Shown here piece after piece: positions 51,837 to 62,000 of a stretch of DNA of 64,000 nt. This DNA comes from Planctomycetota bacterium (GTDB lineage Bacteria; Planctomycetota; UBA1135): the NCBI GenBank assembly GCA_008501825.1, contig QQUA01000002.1, positions 296,695 through 360,694 of the forward strand, written 5' to 3'. The notes beneath the pieces were generated by a model. The model was given only the letters and a program-made list of their open reading frames with translations, was not told the origin of the DNA and ran no database searches. Within the stretch, counting starts at the first letter, position 1; the number at the start of each line of letters is the position of its first letter. The position numbers and the translations under genes are program-made.

Positions 51837-53771
51837 TCAGGCGCTGAGGTAGAAGTTTTCCACCAAGATCACGGCGATGCCCATCAAGGCTCCGCCGGCA
51901 ATCACACCAGCGCAAATCGGCTCCTGGTTTTTCACCGTGGTGGGATCGTCGGGGCTGGCCCAACTGGACTTGAGGCGAGCCGCCAAGGCGAACAAGAACG
52001 CTCCCATGGCCATGGCCATGCAGGTATTGAAGCTGATCACGAAAGCCAGGCCAATGCCGACCGGGCTGAGCGGAAAGCGATTCTTGGTCGTGGAACGCAC
52101 CAGTTCCAACACGATGCCCGCGACGCCGCCGCACAGGGCCGCCCATTGGGCCGAAACCGGCAAAGTACTCAGGCCTTGGGTTAAGGCCTCCGCCACCGCT
52201 TTCCAAATGGTGGCCGCCGGCATGGCGAATTTCTCCGACTGCAAGTTGGCCGGATCCCCTTGCAGGAATACAGCGTAAAACACCGGGATCGCCGCCATGG
52301 CGCCGGCGAAAACGCCGATGACGTGCCCGATGGCCTGTTGCCGCGGCTTGGCTCCCAGCATGTAGCCGGGTTTGATGTCCATCAGCAGGTTGGACACGTT
52401 GCTGGAAACCTCCCCGGTGATGCCGGCGGTCATCAAGTTGGTTTTGATGTTGCCCGGAGCCAGAACGCCGTAGGTCAATTGGGTCAGCTTGCCCAAAGCG
52501 CCGGTAGGCGTAATGGAGGTCAATCCGGTGGAATTGGCCCCAATCAAGGAGAACACGAACACCAAAGGCACGGCGATGGCGCCCATCCAGTAGTCGACCC
52601 CGAAGAAGGCCTTAGCCAAGAGCACGGTGATCAAGCCAAAGATCGGAATGCCGATCACGAAAACCTTCATCGGCAGCTCAATGTGAGCCACGCAGTCTTC
52701 TTTCGCCCCGTCCTCCTTTTTGGAGAAAACGCCGGCGAAAGCGGAGACGATCATTTTCGGTTTGGAAAAGAATCCATACAGGGATGCCGTGGTCATCATC
52801 GCCACCCCGCACCACAAAGCCCAAAAGGTAATTTGCTTGAAGCCATATGTCGGATCACCCAAGGAGTTCATCAGGACGGCACCGTCCTTGATGACCGGCT
52901 CGATATCCCCTTTGGAAATCATGATCGGCGCCAAAATGGCGTAATTGATCAGCGCCCCGACGATGAGGGAAAAGGCGGTGCGAATTCCCATCAAACCGCC
53001 GGCGGCCATCATCACGAAATCGGTATCGGGACGAATGGACAGCTCTTTCAAGCTGGTGCCCCATAAAGAAGGTTTGCCAATTTTGTAAATCCAACCGTCC
53101 AGATAACCGGGCAAAGTCAGGAATTTCAAATGCAGCTTTTCCATGATGGCCCCGCTCTTGGCCATCTCCAGGGCTGCGGCGCCGAGACCGCAGAAAGCCA
53201 GTAGCTTGGCTTGAAACACCCCCTCTTTGCCGCTGCCGTGGTGCAGGGTGTCCATCACCACTCCGGCGGCCCGCCCCTCGGGGAAGGGCATTTGCTCATA
53301 ATTGATGAAGCGACGCTTCATCGGGAAGGCGAACAGCACCCCCAAGATGGCGAGAGCCACCATCCAAATGTAGGTTTGCCACATGGGGATCACGGTGCCG
53401 GTCACCATCATGTAAGCCGCCAGGCTGGAAATCAGCGGGGCAGTCATATAACCGGCGGCGGTGGAAATGGACTGGGAGCAGTTGTTTTCCAAAATGGAAA
53501 TATCACTGCCCAATTTCAACTTGCTGATCAAGCGGAAAGTCCCAAAGGCCAAAATCACCGAAGTGATCCCGACCCCCAGAGTCCAGCCGGTTTTGGCACC
53601 GACGTACAAGTTGGTCAGGGAAAGCAGGAGGCCGAGAACGAAGCCGGTAATGCCGGACCGCAAGGTCAGTTGCGGCATGTCGCCGCGGTAGACGTTCTCC
53701 AGCCACCAGCGATCCTTCTGCTCCGGCGTCCATTCCTGGACTTGCTCGGGCGTGAGGTGCTGAATGCTCAT
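51837..53771 (-). CDS. OPT family oligopeptide transporter
   Basis: A 644-residue polytopic membrane protein with about 14-16 helices. Characteristic OPT segments are LTLRSGITGFVLGLLLSLTN, GSDISILENNCSQSISTAAG, QMPFPEGRAAGVVMDTLHHG and TGLTSITPTGALGKLTQL. OPT proteins import oligopeptides or metal chelates by proton symport. Given the numerous extracellular peptidases in this window, peptide uptake is a reasonable guess, but no substrate can be read from the sequence. It ends next to the bidirectional terminator and follows pepN on the same strand (115 bp gap). Confidence 0.92.
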   Translation of the reverse strand: MSIQHLTPEQVQEWTPEQKDRWWLENVYRGDMPQLTLRSGITGFVLGLLLSLTNLYVGAKTGWTLGVGITSVILAFGTFRLISKLKLGSDISILENNCSQSISTAAGYMTAPLISSLAAYMMVTGTVIPMWQTYIWMVALAILGVLFAFPMKRRFINYEQMPFPEGRAAGVVMDTLHHGSGKEGVFQAKLLAFCGLGAAALEMAKSGAIMEKLHLKFLTLPGYLDGWIYKIGKPSLWGTSLKELSIRPDTDFVMMAAGGLMGIRTAFSLIVGALINYAILAPIMISKGDIEPVIKDGAVLMNSLGDPTYGFKQITFWALWCGVAMMTTASLYGFFSKPKMIVSAFAGVFSKKEDGAKEDCVAHIELPMKVFVIGIPIFGLITVLLAKAFFGVDYWMGAIAVPLVFVFSLIGANSTGLTSITPTGALGKLTQLTYGVLAPGNIKTNLMTAGITGEVSSNVSNLLMDIKPGYMLGAKPRQQAIGHVIGVFAGAMAAIPVFYAVFLQGDPANLQSEKFAMPAATIWKAVAEALTQGLSTLPVSAQWAALCGGVAGIVLELVRSTTKNRFPLSPVGIGLAFVISFNTCMAMAMGAFLFALAARLKSSWASPDDPTTVKNQEPICAGVIAGGALMGIAVILVENFYLSA

Positions 53772-53886
53772 GATGGGTTGATTGCCTGGGGAAGACGCAG
53801 AGGCGGCCTCAGGATAGCGGCCTCCACGGTTCCAGGGCCCGGCTTGAACCGAGGTCTGGGAAAGTTCCCGAGATCAGGCCTCGGCC

Positions 53887-56547
53887 TTAGCCCTGCAGGC
53901 TCTTCTGCACGATTTCATAGATGTCCTTGGCCAGATCCGGCAACTCGGCGATGCGCTGCAACTGCTCGGTCATCATGGCTTGGTTTTCCTCGGGGTAGCG
54001 GCGCCAGCGGCTCAGGGCTTGGACCATGCGCGCTCCGATTTGCGGATTGATGGCATTCAACTCCACCACTCGGTCGCCGAGGAAGCGATAGCCGGAGCCG
54101 TCGGCGGCATGGAAGTGCAGCGGATTGTTCATGCAAAAGGCCCCGACCAAGGACCGGACCTTATTCGGGTTCTTGATCGAAAAGGCCGGATGCTCCTGCA
54201 ACTTCTCCACCTGCTGCAAAGTACCGGCTAACGAGCTGGTGGCTTGCAAGATGAACCACTTGTCCATGACCAGAGGATCTTCCTGCCAGCGCTCGGCAAA
54301 GTCGGCCAAAGCTTCCTCCCGTTCGGGGCAATCGATTTGGCATAGCACTCCCAGGGCGGCCAAGGAATCGGTCATGTTGTCGGCTCGGCGGTATTGGTCC
54401 ATGGCCAAACTCACCGCTTCGGCGTCGGCCAAAGAACCCAGGAAGGCCAGGCAAATATTCTTCAGCCGCCGGCGGCCGACTTCGCTCTGATCGAAGCGGT
54501 AGGCCGCACCGGTATTCAAGCGCCGGTAGAGCTCCCGGAAAGCGGCCCCCAAGTCGGTAGCCAGGCTGCGCTTGACGAATTCGCGGGCTTCGTGAATGGC
54601 CTGCACGTCGACCACGTCCACTTGCTCGGCCAAATACTCTTCGTTGGGCAGAGCCAAGGAAAGTGCGGTGGAGGAAAGGTCTTCGCCGACCTCGGCCAGC
54701 AGGTTTCGGAAGGCTCCGGTGAGCACGTCATCCACCTTCAGCATTTCGCCCTTTTGGAAGTGCTCCATTTGTTCCAGGAGAACGTCCATGGCCAGGAGTT
54801 GGCCGGCTTCCCAACGGGCAAAGGGATCCGGGTCATGTGCCAACAAAAGACCGAGATCGGCCCGACTCCGGTCCACCTTCAATTTGACTGGCGCGGAAAA
54901 CCCGCGCAACAGGCTGGGAACCGGGGCTTCCGGCACGTTTTCGAACACGAAAGTTTCTTCGCGATCGTGGAGTACCAGAACCTTGGTGGTTTCGGGCTGG
55001 GAGGTTTCGCCGACCACCTGCAACGGCAGCTCGCGGCCCCGAGAATCCAGCAAACCCATGGCCAAGGGCAACATGAAGGGCTGCTTGGAATCTTGCCCCG
55101 GGGTCGGGGGGCAACTTTGACGCACGGTCAAGGCATAACTTTGACTTTCCGCATGGTAGTCGCCCTGGACCTCCAACTGCGGAGTTCCCGCTTGGCTGTA
55201 CCAATGAACGAAGTCATTCAGGTCATAGCCGTTGGCATCGGCCATGGCGGCGCGGAAATCATCGCAAGTGACGGCTTGCCCGTCGTGGCGCTGGAAATAC
55301 AGATCCATGCCTTTGCGGAAGCCTTCCTTCCCTAAAAGAGTTTGATACATGCGGACCACTTCCGCTCCTTTGATGTACACCGTCATGGTGTAAAAGTTAT
55401 TCATCTGGATATAGGACTCCGGGCGTACCGGATGCGCCATCGGGCCGCCGTCTTCCGGGAATTGGCGGGTGCGCAGCAAATTCACGTCGTGAATGCGCTT
55501 TACCGCCTCCGAGGTCATGTCGGCACTGAAAATCTGATCGCGGAATACGGTCAAACCTTCCTTCAGGCTCAGTTGGAACCAATCCCGGCAAGTGACCCGG
55601 TTTCCGGTCCAGTTGTGAAAGTATTCGTGACCGATGACGCCGACGATGGCCTCGAAATCGTCGTCGGTTGCGGTTTCCGGCCGGGCCAAGACGTATTTGG
55701 AATTGAATATATTCAATCCCTTATTTTCCATCGCCCCCATATTGAAATCGTTCACGGCCACGATCATGTAGATATCCAGATCGTATTCCAGGCCGAAGGT
55801 TTCCTCGTCCCACTTCATGGACATCTTCAAGGCGTCCATGGCGTGGTCGCACTTGTCGATGTTGGCCGGCTCCACAAATATCTGCAGCTTGACCTTGCGA
55901 CCGCTCATGGTGACAAATTCATCTTCCTTGCAAAGCAGGCGGCCAGCGACCAAAGCGAATAGATAGGACGGCTTCTTGAACGGATCCTGCCAACGGACCA
56001 GACGGCGGCCGTCTTCCAGGTTCTTTTCTTGCACCAGATTGCCGTTGGAGAGCATGACCGGATAAAGCTTCCAGTCGGCCACGATGGTGGTGGAAAAAGT
56101 GGCCATCACGTCGGGGCGGTCGAGATAGTAAGTAATGCGGCGGAAGCCTTCCGCCTCGCACTGGGTGCAAAAATTGCCGCTGCTCTTATAAAGGCCTTCC
56201 AGCTTGGTGTTTTCCTGGGGTTTGATGAGAACCAGGGTTTCCAGCTCGAATTGATCCGGGACCTGAGGCACGGTCAAACTCTCGCTGTCGACGCGATAAT
56301 CGTCGGCGCCGAGAAGAACACCGTTCAGTTTGACCTCCAGCAGGTCCAATTCTTCCCCGACCAGGCGGAGAGGGGTTTCGGCACCGGCTTGCTCCCGGTT
56401 CCGCTGCATTTGCAATCGGGCCCGGACCCGGGTTTCTTCTTCGCCGAGTTCGAATTTCAGGTCGACCGTTTCGATCCAAAAGGCAGGGGGTTGATAGTCC
56501 TTCAGGTAAACGGCTTGGGGTTGCGACTGGGTTGTGGTCGTGGACAT
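53887..56547 (-). CDS. pepN: Aminopeptidase N (M1 family)
   Basis: An 886-residue M1 zinc aminopeptidase of the E. coli PepN type. The exopeptidase motif GAMEN includes Glu274, and the zinc site HEYFH is at residues 307-311 (HEYFHNWTGNRVTCRDWFQL, with the third Glu in LSLKEGLTVF). The helical C-terminal domain runs to MVQALSRWRRYPEENQAMM, as in PepN. There is no signal peptide, so it is cytoplasmic and removes N-terminal residues from peptides delivered by transporters. The ATG at 56547 (MSTTTTQ) is chosen over an in-frame ATG 24 bp upstream; both are possible. Confidence 0.95.
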   Translation of the reverse strand: MSTTTTQSQPQAVYLKDYQPPAFWIETVDLKFELGEEETRVRARLQMQRNREQAGAETPLRLVGEELDLLEVKLNGVLLGADDYRVDSESLTVPQVPDQFELETLVLIKPQENTKLEGLYKSSGNFCTQCEAEGFRRITYYLDRPDVMATFSTTIVADWKLYPVMLSNGNLVQEKNLEDGRRLVRWQDPFKKPSYLFALVAGRLLCKEDEFVTMSGRKVKLQIFVEPANIDKCDHAMDALKMSMKWDEETFGLEYDLDIYMIVAVNDFNMGAMENKGLNIFNSKYVLARPETATDDDFEAIVGVIGHEYFHNWTGNRVTCRDWFQLSLKEGLTVFRDQIFSADMTSEAVKRIHDVNLLRTRQFPEDGGPMAHPVRPESYIQMNNFYTMTVYIKGAEVVRMYQTLLGKEGFRKGMDLYFQRHDGQAVTCDDFRAAMADANGYDLNDFVHWYSQAGTPQLEVQGDYHAESQSYALTVRQSCPPTPGQDSKQPFMLPLAMGLLDSRGRELPLQVVGETSQPETTKVLVLHDREETFVFENVPEAPVPSLLRGFSAPVKLKVDRSRADLGLLLAHDPDPFARWEAGQLLAMDVLLEQMEHFQKGEMLKVDDVLTGAFRNLLAEVGEDLSSTALSLALPNEEYLAEQVDVVDVQAIHEAREFVKRSLATDLGAAFRELYRRLNTGAAYRFDQSEVGRRRLKNICLAFLGSLADAEAVSLAMDQYRRADNMTDSLAALGVLCQIDCPEREEALADFAERWQEDPLVMDKWFILQATSSLAGTLQQVEKLQEHPAFSIKNPNKVRSLVGAFCMNNPLHFHAADGSGYRFLGDRVVELNAINPQIGARMVQALSRWRRYPEENQAMMTEQLQRIAELPDLAKDIYEIVQKSLQG

Positions 56548-57037
56548 GGCAGGACGCAGGACAGGTAGCAAGGGGGGTGGGGAACCCAGGAAAAGCCAGT
56601 GTAAAGAGCTTCGCCCGCACCGGGCACGGCTTCAGCCATTTCTTAAGCCTTGGGCGAGAGGTTGCCCTTGCGGTAGGAGGCAGGTTCTGGCCAAGGATTC
56701 CGGCGCAAGAGCCTTGATGGATCTTCTCCTGATGGAGCCCTGAAATCTCCGATCGTGAACGGACCGCCGAATCCCCTGGCAATCTCCCATTCATTGCGAT
56801 TTCTTGATTGCTTGTTCAGGGACCATTCCGGCATTGAGCTCTTCTTCCTTATGCTTCCAGCAAAGCGACTCTTCCTCCAAAGATTGGTTTTGACCTAAGA
56901 GCGGCAAAAAGTCCTGAGTCTATTAAGCATCGTGTTACCGGATGGCGGATTCGTTTCGTGAGGACTTCGAAACGTTGCAAGTAAATATTGGAGTGTCTTG
57001 TAGCACCCGATAAAGGTGCAGCCGTCCAAGAACCGAA
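56548..57037. other. Intergenic region, 490 bp, no gene recognised
   Basis: The gap lies upstream of pepN and downstream of aroC, both on the minus strand. The segment 56780-57010 is less GC-rich than the genes. No RNA gene, repeat or conserved frame was recognised; the pepN promoter should lie at the left side of it. Confidence 0.5.
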
Positions 57038-58129
57038 TCAAGTCGACAAACGGGCGCTCAGGCTCCTCAACCCATGATCGGCAAGAACGATGGCGGCCAT
57101 GGCTTCCGCCATGGGGATGAAACGGGGCAAAAGGCAGGGATCGTGGCGCCCGAAGGTTTGCACCGTGGTCGCTTCCCCTTTTTGATTCACCGTCGCTTGC
57201 TCGCGGGGAAGAGAACTGGTCGGTTTCACCGCACAGCGCAAGACCAAGGGCATGCCGGTGCTGATACCTCCTAACATGCCGCCGTGGCGGTTTCCTTCCG
57301 TAGCGATGCGGCCCTCTCGGTTTACGAAAGGATCATTGTTTTCACTCCCGCGAGCCGTCGCCACCTGGAAACCGGCTCCATATTCCACTCCAAGCACCGC
57401 CGGCAAGCTGAACAAAGCCTTGGCTAAATCAGCTTTCAGCTTGTCGAAAACCGGCTCTCCCCAACCTGCCGGAACTCCCGTAATCACCAGTTCGGCTATG
57501 CCGCCAATGGAGTCCTTTTCTTTGCGCACGGTTTCAATCAACTCGGCCATGCGAGCCGCCGCCTCCAAATCGGGGCAGCGAACTGGAGTGGCTTCCACTT
57601 GCTCCAAGGTCAACCGGGTTGGATCTTCCACCTTCGCTGAGATATCCCCTACTTGGCGCACAAAAGCCAGCAGGCGGATCCCTTGTTGAGCCAACAACTT
57701 TCGGGCTATGGCTCCCGCCGCCACCCTGGCCACGGTTTCCCGAGCACTGGAGCGACCGCCGCCTCGATAGTCGCGAAAGCCGAAACGAGCGTCGAAGGAA
57801 TAGTCGGCATGTCCCGGTCGATAAAGCTCGGCCAGGTTGCCGTAATCCCGGGAACGGGCGTCCTGATTGCGAAACAAAACCGCGATCGGGGTTCCGGTGG
57901 TTCTTCCGTCAAACACGCCGGAGAGGATTTCAGGCTGATCTTCCTCCTGACGCTGGGTGGTCAGTTTCGATTGCCCCGGACGTCGCCGTTTCAAATCCGG
58001 CAACAGATCCTCTTCGGAAAGGGGAAGGCCGGCAGGAACGCCATCGACGATGACCACGTTCGCCGGACCGTGACTTTCTCCGGCGGTGGTCACTCGAAAC
58101 AACACTCCGAACGAACTACCCGCCACCAT
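57038..58129 (-). CDS. aroC: Chorismate synthase
   Basis: A 363-residue enzyme that removes phosphate from EPSP to make chorismate, the last common step of aromatic amino acid synthesis; it needs reduced FMN. Conserved motifs are FRVTTAGESHGPANVVIVDG at the N-terminus, GRRPGQSKLTTQR-type basic loop (RRRPGQSKLTTQRQEED), the YRPGHADYSFDARFGFRDYR signature, GGGRSSARETVARVAAG and the C-terminal GRHDPCLLPRFIPMAEAMAA. It lies out of aromatic-gene context: the upstream lipoprotein gene overlaps its first codons by 14 bp on the same strand. Confidence 0.97.
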   Translation of the reverse strand: MVAGSSFGVLFRVTTAGESHGPANVVIVDGVPAGLPLSEEDLLPDLKRRRPGQSKLTTQRQEEDQPEILSGVFDGRTTGTPIAVLFRNQDARSRDYGNLAELYRPGHADYSFDARFGFRDYRGGGRSSARETVARVAAGAIARKLLAQQGIRLLAFVRQVGDISAKVEDPTRLTLEQVEATPVRCPDLEAAARMAELIETVRKEKDSIGGIAELVITGVPAGWGEPVFDKLKADLAKALFSLPAVLGVEYGAGFQVATARGSENNDPFVNREGRIATEGNRHGGMLGGISTGMPLVLRCAVKPTSSLPREQATVNQKGEATTVQTFGRHDPCLLPRFIPMAEAMAAIVLADHGLRSLSARLST

Positions 58130-58529
58130 CGCCCTCCATCGCCTCGGGAGGATCCATCACCATTTCCACGGCAAAGGGAATTTCAGCTTGCATGAAATAA
58201 GCGACCTTCGCCCGTCCGCTTCCCTGGTGGCTCAGGCGTAGCAAATGGCCATCGTAGATTTCCATTTCCAAATCGCCATAGGGAAGCAGCGTGGCCTGTA
58301 AGCGCATGCGGCCATCTTTGGATAGCCACTCCACCCGAACTGTGTTCTCTCCCAAATTTTCCAATTCCAGGCTTTGAACGCCGGGCAAATAACCGGCGGC
58401 CTCTTGTTCAAAGCTCCACGATCCCTCAACTTCGCCGAGGCCACGGAGAGAGCTGCAGGAGGTAAGCCACAGCATGGTCAAGCCGAAAAAAAGGCTGCAA
58501 TGAAAGGCCTTCTTCATCAAGAGGCTCAT
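58116..58529 (-). CDS. Predicted small lipoprotein (paralogue of the next gene)
   Basis: A 137-residue protein with a lipoprotein leader ending in MLWLTSCSS. The mature part, starting GSWSFEQEAAGYLPGVQS, aligns along its length with the neighbouring lipoprotein by pattern: G-T/S-W-x-F, a GEN segment, a central G/D turn, L-x-H-x-G-x-G-x-A, and a final strand before a D-P-P-E-like tail. This suggests a small lipocalin-like or immunoglobulin-like beta sandwich. No family was recognised. A TTG at 58541, overlapping the previous stop, is an alternative start. The 3' end overlaps aroC by 14 bp. Confidence 0.65.
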   Translation of the reverse strand: MSLLMKKAFHCSLFFGLTMLWLTSCSSLRGLGEVEGSWSFEQEAAGYLPGVQSLELENLGENTVRVEWLSKDGRMRLQATLLPYGDLEMEIYDGHLLRLSHQGSGRAKVAYFMQAEIPFAVEMVMDPPEAMEGDGGG

Positions 58530-58537
58530 GGCGGAAA

Positions 58538-58975
58538 TCAAGACCCAGACTCCTCAGGATCTTCTTCCACTTTCATCTCAGCCAGGAAGACCATGCTGCC
58601 TTCGAATTCGAAAAAGACTGCGGCTTGCCCTTCTCCCTCGTGGGTCAATTCTATGGTTTCAGGACTATCCAGAAAAAGGGTGACCGACGTTCCAGGCTTC
58701 AATCCGTCTTCAATAACCTGCTTTCCTTCCAGTCCGATAATTTTCAAGCCCACGGGATTCTCACCCTCGTTTTTCAACTTCATCTTTCTCGCTCCGGCGA
58801 TGTGCCCGAACAAACGGCGGGAAAATTCCCAAGTACCGTTCACGGTCGCAAAGGAAGAATAGGACTCCAGCATCTCTTTCTCGGAATATTCACGCCGAGA
58901 ACAAGACAGCTCGCCTAGACAAAGGGCGCCAAGGAAAAGCAGCGCCAGGGAATGGATGGACAGGAACTTAGTCAT
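58538..58975 (-). CDS. Predicted small lipoprotein (tandem paralogue)
   Basis: A 145-residue protein with a leader and a Cys-rich end of signal (LCLGELSCSRRE). The mature part (NGTWEFSRRLFGHIAGARK, then LTHEGEGQAAVFFEFEGSMVFLAEM) matches the downstream lipoprotein by pattern, so the pair arose by tandem duplication. Function unknown; a beta-sandwich binding domain on the envelope is plausible. The ATG at 58975 is preferred to the longer frame from 59104. It is divergent from the PVC dehydrogenase gene, whose chosen start at 59010 is 34 bp away. Confidence 0.65.
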   Translation of the reverse strand: MTKFLSIHSLALLFLGALCLGELSCSRREYSEKEMLESYSSFATVNGTWEFSRRLFGHIAGARKMKLKNEGENPVGLKIIGLEGKQVIEDGLKPGTSVTLFLDSPETIELTHEGEGQAAVFFEFEGSMVFLAEMKVEEDPEESGS

Positions 58976-59009
58976 GATTCTTTGCAGGCTGCATCTTAGC
59001 CCGGCCGGC

Positions 59010-62000
59010 ATGGGAAACCCAGAATTTGACTCCCGGTCTAGAATCGACCTCCCTCCCATCCAGAACCTGTCCCCCCCACCCCATCCTTTGCTGCTGTCCT
59101 CCACTTCCCTCCTTCAGGGTGGCCTGATCGCTCTGCTTCTACCCTGGGCTTCCCTCCCGTCTACTGCCCAAGAAACCGGAGCTCACGGCTTTCAGGCTCC
59201 GGTAGCCGAAGCCACTCCCGAAACCGAAAAAAGTTCCGGCGGATTAGCTTTGCCGGACGGATTTCAGGCGACCCTGTTCGCCGCCGAACCCTTGATGGCC
59301 AATCCGGTGGCCTTTTGTTTCGATGAACAAGGGCGCTGTTTCGTGGCCGAGACCTACCGCCAAGAAACGGCTGGGGTGCCGGACAATCGTGCTCATCGCT
59401 ATTGGATCCCCGACGATCTCGCCGCTCAAACCGTAGCCGACCGCCGGGCCATGTATTTGAAGCATCATCCGGAGTACGCGGAGGCCTGGACTCGCCAACA
59501 CGACCTCATCCGCCGATTGGTGGACAGCGACGGTGACGGACGGGCCGATCTTTCCACCGTTTACGCTGACGGTTTCAACGATTTGCTGGACGGCACCGGC
59601 GCCGGTTTGCTCGCTGTCGGCGATTCCTTGTATTACACCTGCATTCCCCACTTATGGCGCTTGCAAGATGCCGATGGCGACGGCGCCGCCGAAAGCCGGG
59701 AGAGCTTGCACTACGGTTACGGCGTCCGCGTGGCTTTGCGCGGGCACGATCTCCACGGATTGACCTTGGGGCCTGACGGATGGCTTTATTTTTCCATCGG
59801 TGATCGGGGCTACCATCTGGAACTCGACGATCGAACCCTGGCCGACCCCGGAAGCGGTGCCGTCTTTCGCTGCCGCCTGGACGGTTCGGGCTTGGAAATT
59901 TTCGCTACCGGCCTGCGCAATCCACAAGAACTGGCCTTTGACGATTTCGGCAACTTGTTCACCGGCGACAACAACTGCGACGCCGGCGACCGAGCCCGTT
60001 TCCTTTATCTGGTTGAGGGAGGAGAAACCGGTTGGCGAATGAACTTTCAATACCGTGGCGATCGCGGGCCGTGGATGCCGGAGAAATGGTGGTGGACTCG
60101 TCATCCCGGCCAAGCCGCCTTTTTGATTCCGCCGATCGCACACGTCGGCAGCGGACCTTCGGGCCTGGTCCATTATCCCGGAACCGGATTTCCCGACGAA
60201 TTCCAAAACAACTTCTTTCTGTGCGACTTCCTCGGTGGCCGCAGCCACAGCAGTGTAAGAAGGTTGCAAGTCGAACCGGAAGGTGCCGGCTATCGATTGG
60301 TCAAGAATGAAGTTCTCATTGGCAACGTCTTGGCCACCGACGTCGATTTCGGTCCGGACAGCGCCATGTACGTCTCCGACTGGGTGGCCGGCTGGACCGG
60401 GACCGGACGCGGTCGGTTGCACCGAATCCGTCCTGTTGATTTCCAAGCCGAAGCGGCGATCGCGGAAACAAAATCGCTGTTAGCCGCAGACTTCAGCACC
60501 AAGACTTCGGAAGCCTTGGCTTTGCTGTTGAATCATCGAGATCAACGGTTGCGCTTGAAAGCGCAATTTACTTTGGCGGCACGGGGCGCCACTGCGGCCC
60601 CTTACTTCCAAGCGGTGGCTGAAGGCCGCGGCAAGGGTTTGGGGCGTTTGCACGCCATTTGGGGTTTGGGGCAACTGGCGGCCAATCGTCCGGCTTTAGC
60701 CGAACCCTTGGTTTCCCTATGCCAAGACCCCTACGTCGAAGCCCGGGCTCAAAGCTGCAAAGTTCTAGGAGAAGTGGGCTATCCACCGGCTTATCCGCAA
60801 CTGATCCACGCTTTAAGGGATGACTCCGCCCGAGTGCGATACTTCGCCGCCCTGGCTCTCGGCAAATTGGGCAAGCAGGAAGCCTTGCCGGCGATTATGG
60901 CCATGGTCGAAGCCAACGAGGATCGAGATTTATACTTGCGACATGCCGGAGTCATGGCCTGCACTTGGATTGGAGCGGCTGATGCGGTGCAAGATTATCT
61001 TGCCCATCCCTCTGCGGCAGTGCGGATGGTGGTTTTGTTGGCGCAAAGACGTTGGCAAGATCCGGGCATTGCCGCCTTCTTGAACGACCCCGAGCCTTTG
61101 TTACAAATCGAAGCCGCTCGGGCCATTTACGACGGGCCGATTCTGGAAGCCTTCCCGGCTTTGGCCGCCACCTTGAATCACAATGTGTTCGGATCGGACC
61201 AGACTCTGCTGGAACCGTGGATTCGTCGCGCGGTAGCTGCCAATGATCGCCTCAGCCAAGCGGAACATGCCGAAGCCCTGGCAGCCTTTGCCGCCAATCC
61301 TCAAGCGGCTCCGGCCTATCGGGCCGTAGCGTTACGAAACCTCCGAGACTGGCTGCAAGCACCGGCGACCGAACAAGTTTTGAATTTGCACTGGCCCCGA
61401 CCCGAACGCCAACGTCAAGATTTGATACCGGTTCTCGAAGGCTTGTTGCCAAAACTGTTGGCCGAGCCGACCGGAACTGAACTTCAAGCTTTGGCCGCCG
61501 AGACCGCTGGTCGTTTTTCGCTGCGAAGCTGCCAGGCTCCGTTGCTGGAATTGAGCCAATCTGCCGGAGCTGCCCCAAAGGCCCGGGTCGCCGCCTTGCA
61601 AGCCCTTCGGAGCTGCAGCAGTGACGGTTTCGCTCATGCAGTCCAAGCTTTGTTGGACGACGGGGAACCACAAGTTCGCAGCGCCGCCGCTCGCGCTCTT
61701 TCCGAGTTGGAACCGGAAGCGGCTTTGGAAGTCCTCGATCAAGCCCTGGCCCAAGGCTCCTCTCGGGAACGGCAATTGGCCTTGCGCACTCTAACCGCCA
61801 TGAAGAACCCGGAAGCGGATCGATTGCTCCTGCGATCCTGGCAACGCTGGCAGCAAAATCAATGGGGCGATGAGGTCTTGCTGGAATTGATCGACGCCGC
61901 CGAACAACGAGGCCAAGATCATCCTCCGCTGGCAGAGGCCTTAACGCTTTATCAACAGAGTTGGCCGGAGGAGGGCGGCTTAGCTCCCTATCGATTCGCC

